Below are positions 1 to 7,700 of a stretch of 64,000 nucleotides of DNA, in pieces. Positions within the stretch are counted from its first letter, which is position 1. Every line of letters starts with the position of its first letter. The position numbers were made by a program, and so were the translations under genes. Under the pieces are notes generated by a model, which saw nothing but the letters and a program-made list of their open reading frames with translations, ran no database searches and was not told where the DNA came from. The stretch covers positions 1-64,000 of the forward strand of contig PUNE01000129.1 of the NCBI GenBank assembly GCA_003551665.1, read 5' to 3'. The stretch comes from Halobacteroidaceae bacterium (lineage in GTDB: Bacteria; Bacillota; Halanaerobiia; B1SED10-174).

Positions 1-375
1 AGGGGATGTAAACCAGTGGCAGGGAATAACATGATTGGGATTGCATGTCTTCATAAATGAACTGGTCAGATGAAAAAAACTGGGGAGAGAACCTTTCTTC
101 AATCCACTGGAAAATATTCAGGATAATAACCTCCAATACGTTTTTATCAACCCTGGTTTTCCCGGGGCATCTCGGATTCCAATATTATTGATTTTCGATT
201 TTTGACCACCTTTTCCTTTAAACCCGGAACTGAATTATTAACTTACCGGATTTCAATCCATCCTTTTCCACCCTGTGAAAATGATATATAATTAGCCTAG
301 AAGCTTGTTTTTTAGAATGGTATTAGGAACTGCCAAAATAATTCCATGGAAAACCCGAAAAAGGAGAGGGGATAA
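1..375. other. Non-coding stretch upstream of the patatin gene
   Basis: This stretch holds no convincing complete gene. Bases 1-60 are open in frame 1 on the plus strand and end at a TGA (58-60). They could be the last 19 codons of a gene entering from the left, but the piece is too short to recognise. The rest is A+T-rich and contains the putative promoter listed separately. Confidence 0.4.
265..292 (+). promoter_or_regulatory. Putative sigma-A promoter of the patatin gene
   Basis: A perfect -10 box TATAAT lies at 287-292. A TTTCCA at 265-270 matches the -35 consensus at four of six bases with a 16-base spacer. It sits about 80 bases before the start codon. This is a consensus match only. 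Confidence 0.4.
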
Positions 376-1314
376 ATGGATAGGAGAAGAATATCCTTTT
401 TTCTGCTGCTAATGCTTTTTCTGACAGGTCTTTTTTTAACTTCGGGCTGTGCAACCACTGCTGATGGTATTGTGGAAAGCCCTGCAGAGGAGGAAGAAAA
501 AATTTCTCCTGCCGGGAAAACTTCTGATGAAGAAGAACCCACTATTGGTATTGCTTTGAGTGGAGGAGGGGGGCTGGGTATTGCCCATATTGGTGTCATA
601 GGGGTCCTGGTTGAAAACGAGATCCCCATTGATTTAATAACCGGAACCAGTGCTGGGGCCATAGTTGGAGCTCTTTATGCCGATGGGATTACCCCTGCAG
701 AGATGGAGGAAATAGTTTCCGAAATAAGCTGGGCAGACTTTTTGGTTGCCTCTGTTCCCGAACTTGGTTTTTTTAGTACTGAGGGAATGGTAAAAAAATT
801 GGAAGAGAACCTTAGAAGTGAAACTTTTGAAGATCTGGCCATCCCCCTTGGAGTAATTGCCACCAGCCTTGATGATGGAAAGGAAGTTGTAATTGACAGC
901 GGCAATCTGGCCAGGGGAGTTGCTGCCAGCGGGGCAATCCCGGTGATATTTCAACCGGTAGAATATGGGGACATGCTTCTTGTTGACGGAGGACTGGTCA
1001 ACAATCTGCCTGCTGACCTTGCCCGGAAGATGGGAGCAGATATTGTTATAGCAGTAAATCTTGCGGATAATTTTCGCTTTGAAGGTAGACCGGACGGGCT
1101 GATCGAAACCGGGATCCGGTCCTATAATATTCTCCAGCGGAGTCACAGTGTTGCTGTTGATGCAGATATTGAAATTCACCCTGACCTGGATGGGGTTGCA
1201 GGGACGGACCTGAACCAGTACAGGGAAATAATTGCCCGGGGTCGAGAGGCAGCAGAAAAAGTCCTGCCCGAGATCCTCTCTCTCCTGGAAAAGAAAAAAG
1301 GTGGGCAGGATTGA
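376..1314 (+). CDS. Patatin-like phospholipase lipoprotein (RssA/YchK type)
   Basis: This 312-residue protein is probably an envelope-anchored serine acyl hydrolase. Residues 1-25 form a lipoprotein signal peptide with a lipobox (LTSGC, Cys25). An acidic linker follows, then a patatin domain: glycine-rich oxyanion loop SGGGGLG (62-68), nucleophile elbow GTSAGA with Ser92, and the dyad aspartate in VDGG (Asp204). The start has a good ribosome site (GGAGAGG). The patatin family hydrolyses lipid acyl esters; the substrate here is unknown. It is a single gene facing a convergent regulator, with a shared terminator between them. The call is firm at family level and no gene symbol is justified. Confidence 0.9.
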   Translation: MDRRRISFFLLLMLFLTGLFLTSGCATTADGIVESPAEEEEKISPAGKTSDEEEPTIGIALSGGGGLGIAHIGVIGVLVENEIPIDLITGTSAGAIVGALYADGITPAEMEEIVSEISWADFLVASVPELGFFSTEGMVKKLEENLRSETFEDLAIPLGVIATSLDDGKEVVIDSGNLARGVAASGAIPVIFQPVEYGDMLLVDGGLVNNLPADLARKMGADIVIAVNLADNFRFEGRPDGLIETGIRSYNILQRSHSVAVDADIEIHPDLDGVAGTDLNQYREIIARGREAAEKVLPEILSLLEKKKGGQD

Positions 1315-1330
1315 GCTTTAGAAAAAAGTG

Positions 1331-1358
1331 AAAAACAGGCCGGGTGGCCTGTTTTTTT
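1331..1358. terminator. Bidirectional intrinsic terminator
   Basis: An 11-base stem (AAAAACAGGCC paired with GGCCTGTTTTT) has a short loop and runs of T on both strands. It lies between the convergent patatin and LuxR-family genes and can end transcripts from both. Confidence 0.85.
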
Positions 1359-1391
1359 GTTTGGTTCCGGGAAGAAAGGGAAAAGGGATTA

Positions 1392-4106
1392 TTATTGGGG
1401 GATAAGGTTTAATTCTCTGGCTCTGGCAATAGCGTGGGTTCTCCCATTTACACCAAGCTTCCCATATATATTGCTGGTGTGCCATTTAACTGTTCCCGGT
1501 GACAGGAAAAGAATTTCTGCTACTTCTTTGTTGGAGTTGCCCTCGGCCAGAAGGCAGAGAATTTCAATTTCTCTACTGCTTAATTTTTCCGGTGGGGTAT
1601 GCCCTGGTGTACTGTCTTTAGTAATTTGCTCCGGGGTTTCTTCTGGAGAAGCAATTATTCTCCTGATTAATTCCCGGAAAGATTCCACTGAAGGATGGGA
1701 GGCTTTTTTCCCTTCTTTTTTTTGTAACCTTGTCAGGACGGGAATCAATTCCCTGCGATTATCCAGGAAAATCTGTAGATAACCATCTTTCAGTCCTTCT
1801 TTCAGGGCCAACTCAAGGTTTTCTTCAGCCTTGTTTAGGTGTCCACTCAATTCTTCCAGCCTGGATTTAAGAATAAAGGTTTCCATGATTATCCGCCTGT
1901 TTTCACCCCGGAGGGCCAGTTCCTGGATTTCCTGGAGGATCTTAACTGCTACCTCTTTATTGTTTTCCATTAATTCAGTCAGGACCAAAAACCCCTTTTC
2001 CTGGCCTTCTTGAACTGGACAATCAGGGGAAATCCCCAGCCCGGATAGAGTATTTAAAGCCTGATTTTTCTCGTTGGACCGGAGGAGAAGGAGAGCTTTC
2101 CAGGCATGGGTTGGCTGGAGAATGAAGTTGGGAAGTTTAAACTGGCTGTTCAGGGTTTCAATTTCTTCTACAGTTTTTAAAGCAGGAGAATAATTTCCTT
2201 CAGAAAAGTCTAAAGCAATTTTGAAAAGCAAATTCCAGGCCAGAGAAGGTTTTTCTGGCTGGCTGAGCCGGATCCCCTTTTCAATATATTCCCCGGCGCT
2301 TTTTAGAGAACCCTGTTCTCTTTCCAGTTCACCCAAAAGCGTCCATAAAAGACCGATCCGGGGAACTTTTGCAAAACCCTTGTCCAGGGAAACCTCCAGG
2401 AGCTCCCTGGTCATTTTTTCTGCCTGTTTCAGCCTGCCCAAAAAATACAGGGTGGTGGCCAGCTTAAAGCCGGAACTCATTATCAAATAGAGGTTTTTGG
2501 ATTTTTGGTTCTGGAGGTGAGCCTGGCGGTAAAAACCATATGCCTCCCCCGGATTTCCTGAAAACAAACGGGCATCTCCGGAAATAATTCCCACCTTGGA
2601 GCGCCAGTAAAAATCATCTTCCGGTAAAAGTTCCAGGGCTTTTTCAGCAGCCTCAATGGCCTCGGGGAACTTATGGGCATAAATAAAGAAATAGGCTTTG
2701 ACAACTGCAAGCATACCCCCGATCTCTTTTTCTGTTTTCGGGTTATCCTGGACAAGCTCCTCAGCAATTTCAAGAGGAATCATTGCTTCATCTATCCCTT
2801 TGTGGACCAGGTGAAACCAGCTCCTTTGAACCGCCAGCTGGGGGTATTTTTTCAGGATTGCAGGGGGGAAGTTATCAAGGCAGTTGATTACAACCCCGGG
2901 GCCTTCCTTTTCAATAATTTCTTCCAGATTTTTGTCGAGAATTTCAGCCACCATCTCCTGGTTACCAGCCTTCTGGGCGTGGCGGATTGCCTCTCCCGGC
3001 TCGTTTTTTTCCAGAAACCAGTTAGCTGCTCTGACATGAAGAGTGGGGATAATCCCGGGGGACCTTTCTTTTAGTTTGTGAAATAAGAGATCGGCAAAAA
3101 GGGGATGGTAGCGAAACCATTCTCCCCGGTGGTCCAGAGGATTTAAAAAGATGTTATCTCTTTCCAGGGCAAAAATCATATTTGAACTATCTTCCCTGGA
3201 AGTAACTGCATCGCAGAGAGAAGCCGAAAACCGGCTTAAAATTGAAGTCTGGAGCAGAAAGTTCTGGAGGTTTTCTGGCTGCTGGGTAAAGACTTCTTCA
3301 CTGAGAAAATGGAAAACATGCCGGTGACTGCCGGCAAAGTTTTTAATTAAACTTCCAGGGTCGGGATTTTTGGCCAGGGAAATGGCAGCAAGCTGGAGAC
3401 CGGTTACCCACCCCTCGGTTTTCTGATAAAGGGTATCAACCTGGGTTTTTTGAAGTTTCAGGCCCTCAACCCTGGAAAAAAGTTGGTCGGTTTCTTCAAA
3501 GGAAAACCGCAGGTCTTTCTGCCGTATTTCACCCATTTGCCCCCGCGCCCGCCATCTGGCAATGGGCCAGGGAGGTTCGGAGCGGGTGGTGACAACAAGG
3601 TGCAGATACGGAGGCAGATTCTCCAGGAAAAAGATCATGTCTTCGTGAATATCGGGATTGTTAACCAGGTGATAATCATCAAGAACAAGGAAATGGGGTT
3701 CTGGAAAATTAAAAAGATCATTTAAAAGGGGGGCCAGAAGGGTCTCCCTTTCAGTTATTTCCTCGGAACCAAGGCTTTCAGAGCTCAGAATTTCCAGCGT
3801 TCCCCTGCCGCAATTTTCCTGTAGTGACTGGAGAGAGGATATAAAATAAAGCCAGAAACGGTTTCTCTCATTGTCTCTCTGGTCCAGGGAAAACCATGCT
3901 GATCTACCTTCTTTTTTGGAAATAAATGCTCTGGCGAGGGTTGTTTTGCCAAAGCCAGCCGGGGCAGAAATCAGGGTAAAGGGGCGGGAAAAACCCTGGA
4001 CAGCTTCCAGGTTTTCCTCAACTGCTTTAATAAGGGTTGGGCGGAAAAGAATATGGGAACTGATGGGTGGGATGCTGATTTTACTGTTTAAAATATTTCT
4101 GGCCAA
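1392..4106 (-). CDS. MalT-like LuxR-family ATP-dependent transcriptional regulator
   Basis: This is a large (about 904 residues) STAND-type regulator. An N-terminal NTPase has Walker A (APAGFGKTT, about residues 48-56) and a Walker B-like FLVLDDYH. A winged-helix/TPR-like helical region fills the middle. The C-terminal LuxR helix-turn-helix spans roughly the last 60 residues (LSSREIEILCLLAEG ... SPGTVKWHTSNIYGKLGV). TTG at 4106 is preferred because GGGAGG lies 8 bases upstream on the minus strand. An upstream TTG at 4142 would add 12 residues but has a poor ribosome site. In MalT-type proteins, inducer binding and ATP drive oligomerisation and activation. The inducer and target genes are not evident; the nearest divergent gene is the ketopantoate-reductase homologue. 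Confidence 0.88.
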   Translation of the reverse strand: MARNILNSKISIPPISSHILFRPTLIKAVEENLEAVQGFSRPFTLISAPAGFGKTTLARAFISKKEGRSAWFSLDQRDNERNRFWLYFISSLQSLQENCGRGTLEILSSESLGSEEITERETLLAPLLNDLFNFPEPHFLVLDDYHLVNNPDIHEDMIFFLENLPPYLHLVVTTRSEPPWPIARWRARGQMGEIRQKDLRFSFEETDQLFSRVEGLKLQKTQVDTLYQKTEGWVTGLQLAAISLAKNPDPGSLIKNFAGSHRHVFHFLSEEVFTQQPENLQNFLLQTSILSRFSASLCDAVTSREDSSNMIFALERDNIFLNPLDHRGEWFRYHPLFADLLFHKLKERSPGIIPTLHVRAANWFLEKNEPGEAIRHAQKAGNQEMVAEILDKNLEEIIEKEGPGVVINCLDNFPPAILKKYPQLAVQRSWFHLVHKGIDEAMIPLEIAEELVQDNPKTEKEIGGMLAVVKAYFFIYAHKFPEAIEAAEKALELLPEDDFYWRSKVGIISGDARLFSGNPGEAYGFYRQAHLQNQKSKNLYLIMSSGFKLATTLYFLGRLKQAEKMTRELLEVSLDKGFAKVPRIGLLWTLLGELEREQGSLKSAGEYIEKGIRLSQPEKPSLAWNLLFKIALDFSEGNYSPALKTVEEIETLNSQFKLPNFILQPTHAWKALLLLRSNEKNQALNTLSGLGISPDCPVQEGQEKGFLVLTELMENNKEVAVKILQEIQELALRGENRRIIMETFILKSRLEELSGHLNKAEENLELALKEGLKDGYLQIFLDNRRELIPVLTRLQKKEGKKASHPSVESFRELIRRIIASPEETPEQITKDSTPGHTPPEKLSSREIEILCLLAEGNSNKEVAEILFLSPGTVKWHTSNIYGKLGVNGRTHAIARARELNLIPQ

Positions 4107-4313
4107 GTTGGGCACCTCCCGAATAATAACTTTTTCGGCCAAAGTAAGAACATTCCTTCACAAATTATTTTTATTCACCTTTATGGGAAAAAAAGGAAAA
4201 AGTAATGGTTGGATTACCAACTCTCCGAACCTGACTTTCGGCAGGTCAAAAAAGAACAGGATTGGTCTATGATAACCTTAGAAGTTAACCAAAACCTTAA
4301 GGGAGTTGAAAAA

Positions 4314-5264
4314 ATGAAAAAATTGAAGGTGCTTTTTTTTGGAGCTGGGGTGCTGGGAAGTCTTTACGCTTCAAAATTTAAGGAAGCGGGAATGGATGTG
4401 GCGCTTGTAGCCAGGGGGAAAAGAGTTGAAGAACTGAGAGAAAACGGAATTGTTCTCCAGGATTTTAAAACGGGAGAGCGTACCACAACAAAGATAAGGA
4501 TTCTGGATGGAATGCCGGAGAAAGAGTATTTTGATGTTTGTATTGTAATGATCCAGAGGACCCACCTGACTGAAGCCCTGAAAGACCTTGAAAAAAACAA
4601 AAAAATTCCAACCTTTTTATTTATGCAGAATAAGGTGACAGGACCGGAGGAAATGGTTGAAGCCCTGGGAAGGGACAGAGTAATGATTGGACATTGCAAT
4701 GCAGGTGGTGAAAGACAGGGTCAGGTTGTTCATTACATGATTGCCGAGGAAATGCCCCTGGGCGAACTTAACGGAGAAAAAACAGAGCGCCTGGAAAAGC
4801 TGGCAGAGGCCTTTAAAGTTGCTGGGTTTAAAAATTATTTCAGCAAAAATATTGACTCCTGGAAGCGCTACCACGTTGCCCTTGCAGTTCCCTTCGCCCT
4901 TGCAATGTATAACAATGATAGCTGCAACTATAAAATGGCTGAAAATAGAGAGGATTGCAGGCGGGCCTGGCGGGGCATAAAAGAAGCATTCAGGGTTTTA
5001 CGGGATAGGGGTTTTCCCGTTGAGCCGCCCAAATTCCGTTTGATTTTTGCAATTCCCGAATTCCTTGTTCTGCCATTGTTTCAGAGGATATTAAAAACAA
5101 AAATTGCAGATATTGGAATGGCCAGACATTTAAGGAATGCCCAGGAGGAAATGGACCTTTTAACCGAAGAATTTTTTGAAATAGCTGATGGGTCTAAGGT
5201 ATCAACTCCAGTTCTCGATGAACTTCGTTTCAACCAGAGCTCCCAACAGCAGGCTATTAGCTGA
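4314..5264 (+). CDS. Ketopantoate reductase (ApbA/PanE) family oxidoreductase
   Basis: This 316-residue protein has an N-terminal Rossmann motif (FFGAGVLGS, residues 8-16) typical of NAD(P)-dependent 2-dehydropantoate 2-reductase-like enzymes. The start at 4314 is chosen for GGGAG 8 bases upstream and because the Rossmann strand then begins at the N-terminus. The frame is open back to 4209, but that extension is unlike the family. Asn/Lys motifs of authentic PanE are not all obvious, and no panB or panC is nearby. A role in pantothenate synthesis is therefore not assumed; many paralogues act on other 2-oxo acids. The start lies about 200 bases from the divergent LuxR-type regulator, which may control it (inference). 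Confidence 0.8.
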   Translation: MKKLKVLFFGAGVLGSLYASKFKEAGMDVALVARGKRVEELRENGIVLQDFKTGERTTTKIRILDGMPEKEYFDVCIVMIQRTHLTEALKDLEKNKKIPTFLFMQNKVTGPEEMVEALGRDRVMIGHCNAGGERQGQVVHYMIAEEMPLGELNGEKTERLEKLAEAFKVAGFKNYFSKNIDSWKRYHVALAVPFALAMYNNDSCNYKMAENREDCRRAWRGIKEAFRVLRDRGFPVEPPKFRLIFAIPEFLVLPLFQRILKTKIADIGMARHLRNAQEEMDLLTEEFFEIADGSKVSTPVLDELRFNQSSQQQAIS

Positions 5265-5296
5265 TTATTTGGGAACTAAGTGAGAGGAGGGAAGGG

Positions 5297-5608
5297 ATGG
5301 AAAGAAATGAAAAGGCTGCAAACGAGAATTTTTCCTGGTGGGTCCAGGTTCATTCAGAAACCCATCTTGATGACTGGCTTAAGGACTATTTTTCCGGGCT
5401 GGAGATAAAAAGAAAAAAAAGTGGAATTACCCTTATTACGGGGAAAATGCAGGATTTACCGGAAGTATACGGGTTGATTTTAAAGCTGAGGGATTCGGGT
5501 GTTGTTCTTCTTTCCCTGCATGTTGAACGGGTGCAAAACGAGAAATGCCCAGGGTCCTGTCAGGATAAAGCAAAACCAGAAAAGAGGAGCAAAAATGGGA
5601 ATATTTAA
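5297..5608 (+). CDS. Hypothetical protein, 103 residues
   Basis: I do not recognise this small soluble protein. It is preceded by GGAGGGAAGGG just upstream of the ATG. It begins 32 bases after the reductase and its last codons overlap the start of the following hydrolase by 14 bases, so it probably lies in one transcript with both. The C-terminal tail is Lys/Cys-rich. There is no signal peptide or membrane segment. Confidence 0.6.
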   Translation: MERNEKAANENFSWWVQVHSETHLDDWLKDYFSGLEIKRKKSGITLITGKMQDLPEVYGLILKLRDSGVVLLSLHVERVQNEKCPGSCQDKAKPEKRSKNGNI

Positions 5609-6497
5609 TATCCACGAAATTTTGGATAGGGTTGGTGCTGCGGTGGGAGGATTTGTTTATCGGAAAACCCCTCTTTTTGGGGAATCTCTTGAGGCGGTAC
5701 CCCTGCGAGATGCTTTGGGTAAAACTTCAGCAGAAGTTGAAGATATTAAACCAGGAAGCTGGAAAAAGGTAAAAACCAGTGGACCTGCTGGAGTTTTTTC
5801 CTGTTCCTACCTTGTCTACAGGTGGATTGGCCCTGAAGCCCCCACCCTGATTTATATTCACGGGAGCGGTGAAAGCCCTGATAATTTCGGCCGGCGCAGT
5901 GATAATTCCTTCAAGAAAATCTTTACCCCGGATTTTCCCCTGGATATTAACCTGGTTTTGATAATGGCTCCTTTTCACGAGGGTTCTCAGGCGGAATATA
6001 TTAAAGCCCTGGGGAAATTAAATAATTACGTAGGAATGCTTGCATCTTCTGCCGCAGTTTTGGATTCCCTGGCCCGAAAATTCAGAGAAGAAGGTTGCCC
6101 TGAGGTTTTTGGGGCCGGATTTAGCCTGGGGGGCTGGGTTCTTAACCTCCACAGGGCTTTTATCGGGGAAGGCATTGATCGATACATTCCCATCTGTGCG
6201 GGAACCCGTCCGGAGGAAGTATTTATTTCCTCTCATTATCGGAAACTGGTGGGGAAAAAGGCCAGGGAAAACCCGGAAGTTTTGAAAAATGTCCTGAACT
6301 TTGAAAAGGAATTTAAATCCAACCCCAAACAGGACTGCTTCCCCATGCTTTTCCAGTATGACCTGTTAACTGAAATGAAAACTCAGGCTCCGGCCTTTGC
6401 GGGAATGGATTTAAAGACCTTAAAGAAAGGTCACTTTGCAGGGCAACAGGCAATAAAAGAAATTCGGGATCATATAATTTTTTCTATTAAGCGATAG
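5595..6497 (+). CDS. Alpha/beta hydrolase
   Basis: This 300-residue protein has an alpha/beta hydrolase fold. An oxyanion-type HGSGE motif (LIYIHGSGES) precedes a nucleophile elbow GFSLGG with Ser177. A late histidine lies in LKKGHFAG near the C-terminus. The start at 5595 is chosen for GAGGAG 5 bases upstream, though the frame is open further 5'. It overlaps the preceding small gene and is probably co-transcribed with the reductase homologue. The substrate is unknown (esterase or peptidase-like are both possible). A remnant of a dehydrogenase follows the stop codon. Confidence 0.75.
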   Translation: MGIFNIHEILDRVGAAVGGFVYRKTPLFGESLEAVPLRDALGKTSAEVEDIKPGSWKKVKTSGPAGVFSCSYLVYRWIGPEAPTLIYIHGSGESPDNFGRRSDNSFKKIFTPDFPLDINLVLIMAPFHEGSQAEYIKALGKLNNYVGMLASSAAVLDSLARKFREEGCPEVFGAGFSLGGWVLNLHRAFIGEGIDRYIPICAGTRPEEVFISSHYRKLVGKKARENPEVLKNVLNFEKEFKSNPKQDCFPMLFQYDLLTEMKTQAPAFAGMDLKTLKKGHFAGQQAIKEIRDHIIFSIKR

Positions 6498-6701
6498 GAG
6501 AAAACTCTCGTCACCCCAGAGGTTGTAGCTGGCACAGTATTGAATGCTGTGAAAACGGCTGAGCCCAAGCCCTTGTATCGGGTCGGTTCCCAAGCCCACC
6601 GAACCAATGTGCTACGGCGTCTGTTGCCGAAAAGAACCTATGACGGGCTGTTAGAACGGACATTAAGCGAGTTTGTTCCCGAACCATTGCCTGGTCAATA
6701 A
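6498..6701 (+). pseudogene. C-terminal remnant of a short-chain dehydrogenase
   Basis: Translation from 6510 gives about 63 residues (VTPEVVAGTVLNAVKTAEPK ... RLLPKRTYDGLLERTLSEF) ending at TAA 6699-6701. The pattern of Pro/Val helix, RYxVG-like strand and RLLPxRxxDxLL helix resembles the C-terminus of classical short-chain dehydrogenases/reductases. There is no start codon, Rossmann domain or catalytic YxxxK. The fragment begins right after the stop of the hydrolase and in the same frame. Its codon choice looks different from its neighbours. The best reading is a decayed or recombined gene end; the family call is by pattern recognition only. Confidence 0.6.
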
Positions 6702-6785
6702 CGGCTTTAGTCGCCGGCGTCAGTTTTAATCACCCCCATTGTTGTTACCAGAAGAGATTTTTCCCGGGAATTTATTGACAGACAA

Positions 6786-6906
6786 CAGGTAGGATGGTAA
6801 CCCCTGCCTGGTTTGGCGCGGGGGAGAGGTGCCTATATTGGTAAAGACCTGAGAAGCACGGTTAGTCCAGGAAACAACCACTGATCCTGGGCCCCGTGCT
6901 TTTCTC
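6786..6906 (+). ncRNA. Candidate structured RNA (unknown class)
   Basis: Strong inverted repeats lie in a stretch with no gene. An 8-bp hairpin pairs 6786-6793 with 6803-6810 (loop ATGGTAACC, one G-U pair). An 11-bp hairpin pairs 6851-6861 with 6894-6906 (one bulge) and encloses a second stem (CCAGGA with TCCTGG). The large hairpin ends in TTTTCTC and could act as a terminator. A TTGACA lies at 6775-6780, just before the first hairpin, but no good -10 box accompanies it. I cannot match it to a known riboswitch. It precedes a zinc-ribbon membrane protein and the methyltransferase pair. Confidence 0.3.
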
Positions 6907-7083
6907 CCTGGATTGAAATAAAAAAATTTTTCTTTTGGATTTTTTGGTTGGGAGGCAACAGGCAAAAAAAATCGATATCATATGATTTTTTCTTTTTAGA
7001 GATAGGAGAAAATAAAGAAATGGGTAATTAATTGGAAAGAAGAAATAAACAGGGGAAAATAATTTTTTAAAGGGGGTGCCTCA

Positions 7084-7410
7084 ATGAAGAAGCCCTGGTC
7101 AAAGATCCCTCCGGCTGTGATAACCAGAGAGAAGCCCAGGGCCTTGATTTCAACGGGGCTCGGTTGTTTTGTTCCTTTTGGAATCTTTGTTTTGTTATTT
7201 CTCCCCCCTGCACAGGCTATTAGGATGGGACTTCCTTTGATGTTTTTGGGGGTATCCATTTCCCTGGTGGGCCTGACCCAGTATATGGGAGCAAGAAAAA
7301 ACAGCCTGATCTGTCCAAACTGCCAGAAAAGAGTATACAATGCAAAAAAGTGGAAAAAACCGGTTTGTCACCATTGTTTAAATGATATTCCCGGGGAAGG
7401 TCCTCAATAA
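7084..7410 (+). CDS. Small membrane protein with C-terminal zinc ribbon
   Basis: This 108-residue protein of unknown function has two hydrophobic segments (about residues 23-42 and 48-66) followed by a CPNC ... CHHC pair of cysteine knuckles (about residues 77-98), a probable zinc ribbon. The start is backed by AAAGGGGGTG 8 bases upstream. It stands alone between the hairpin-rich stretch and the methyltransferase promoter. Confidence 0.7.
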   Translation: MKKPWSKIPPAVITREKPRALISTGLGCFVPFGIFVLLFLPPAQAIRMGLPLMFLGVSISLVGLTQYMGARKNSLICPNCQKRVYNAKKWKKPVCHHCLNDIPGEGPQ

Positions 7411-7494
7411 CTGGCTGGTAAGGAAATCCGGGAAGGCTTTCGGAAGTTTTGGACCGGAAACAAATAACAGTTAAAAAAGAAAAATCGGAAATTA
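7411..7494. other. Spacer before the methyltransferase promoter
   Basis: No gene or clear structure is seen here. Together with the promoter and the 170-base leader that follows, it makes up the 290 bases between the zinc-ribbon gene and the first methyltransferase. Confidence 0.4.
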
Positions 7495-7523
7495 TTGACT
7501 GATAATAATTTAACCAATAAAAT
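7495..7523 (+). promoter_or_regulatory. Sigma-A-type promoter of the mttB-like pair
   Basis: TTGACT (7495-7500) and TAAAAT (7518-7523) are separated by 17 bases; each matches its consensus at five of six positions. Transcription would begin near 7530, leaving a leader of about 170 bases before the chosen TTG start of the first methyltransferase. Confidence 0.6.
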
Positions 7524-7700
7524 GGGGGCAGGAAATTTCTTCGGGGAACATTGCCAGGAAAAAATAAAAGGCGGGTTTTCCTGAAAAATGAGTGGGAAAG
7601 TTGGATGGAGGGATGCCGGAGTTTTGCAGCGAAGGAGAAGAATAAAAATCCTGATGGAGAGATTATCCCCAAAGAAAATTATTTGATTGGAGTGTCAAAA

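Noticed and set aside
1-60. Nineteen open codons ending in TGA at the left edge
   Set aside because: Too short to tell a true gene end from chance; noted in the upstream stretch only.
6829-6856. GGTGCC and CTGAGA words suggesting a TPP riboswitch
   Set aside because: The conserved second half of the TPP aptamer (CTGATCTGGATAATGCC-like) is absent, and no thiamine gene follows.
7551-7700. Longer N-terminus for the first methyltransferase
   Set aside because: The extra 50 residues are unlike the family, start only about 20 bases after the predicted transcription start, and break the length match to the paralogue.
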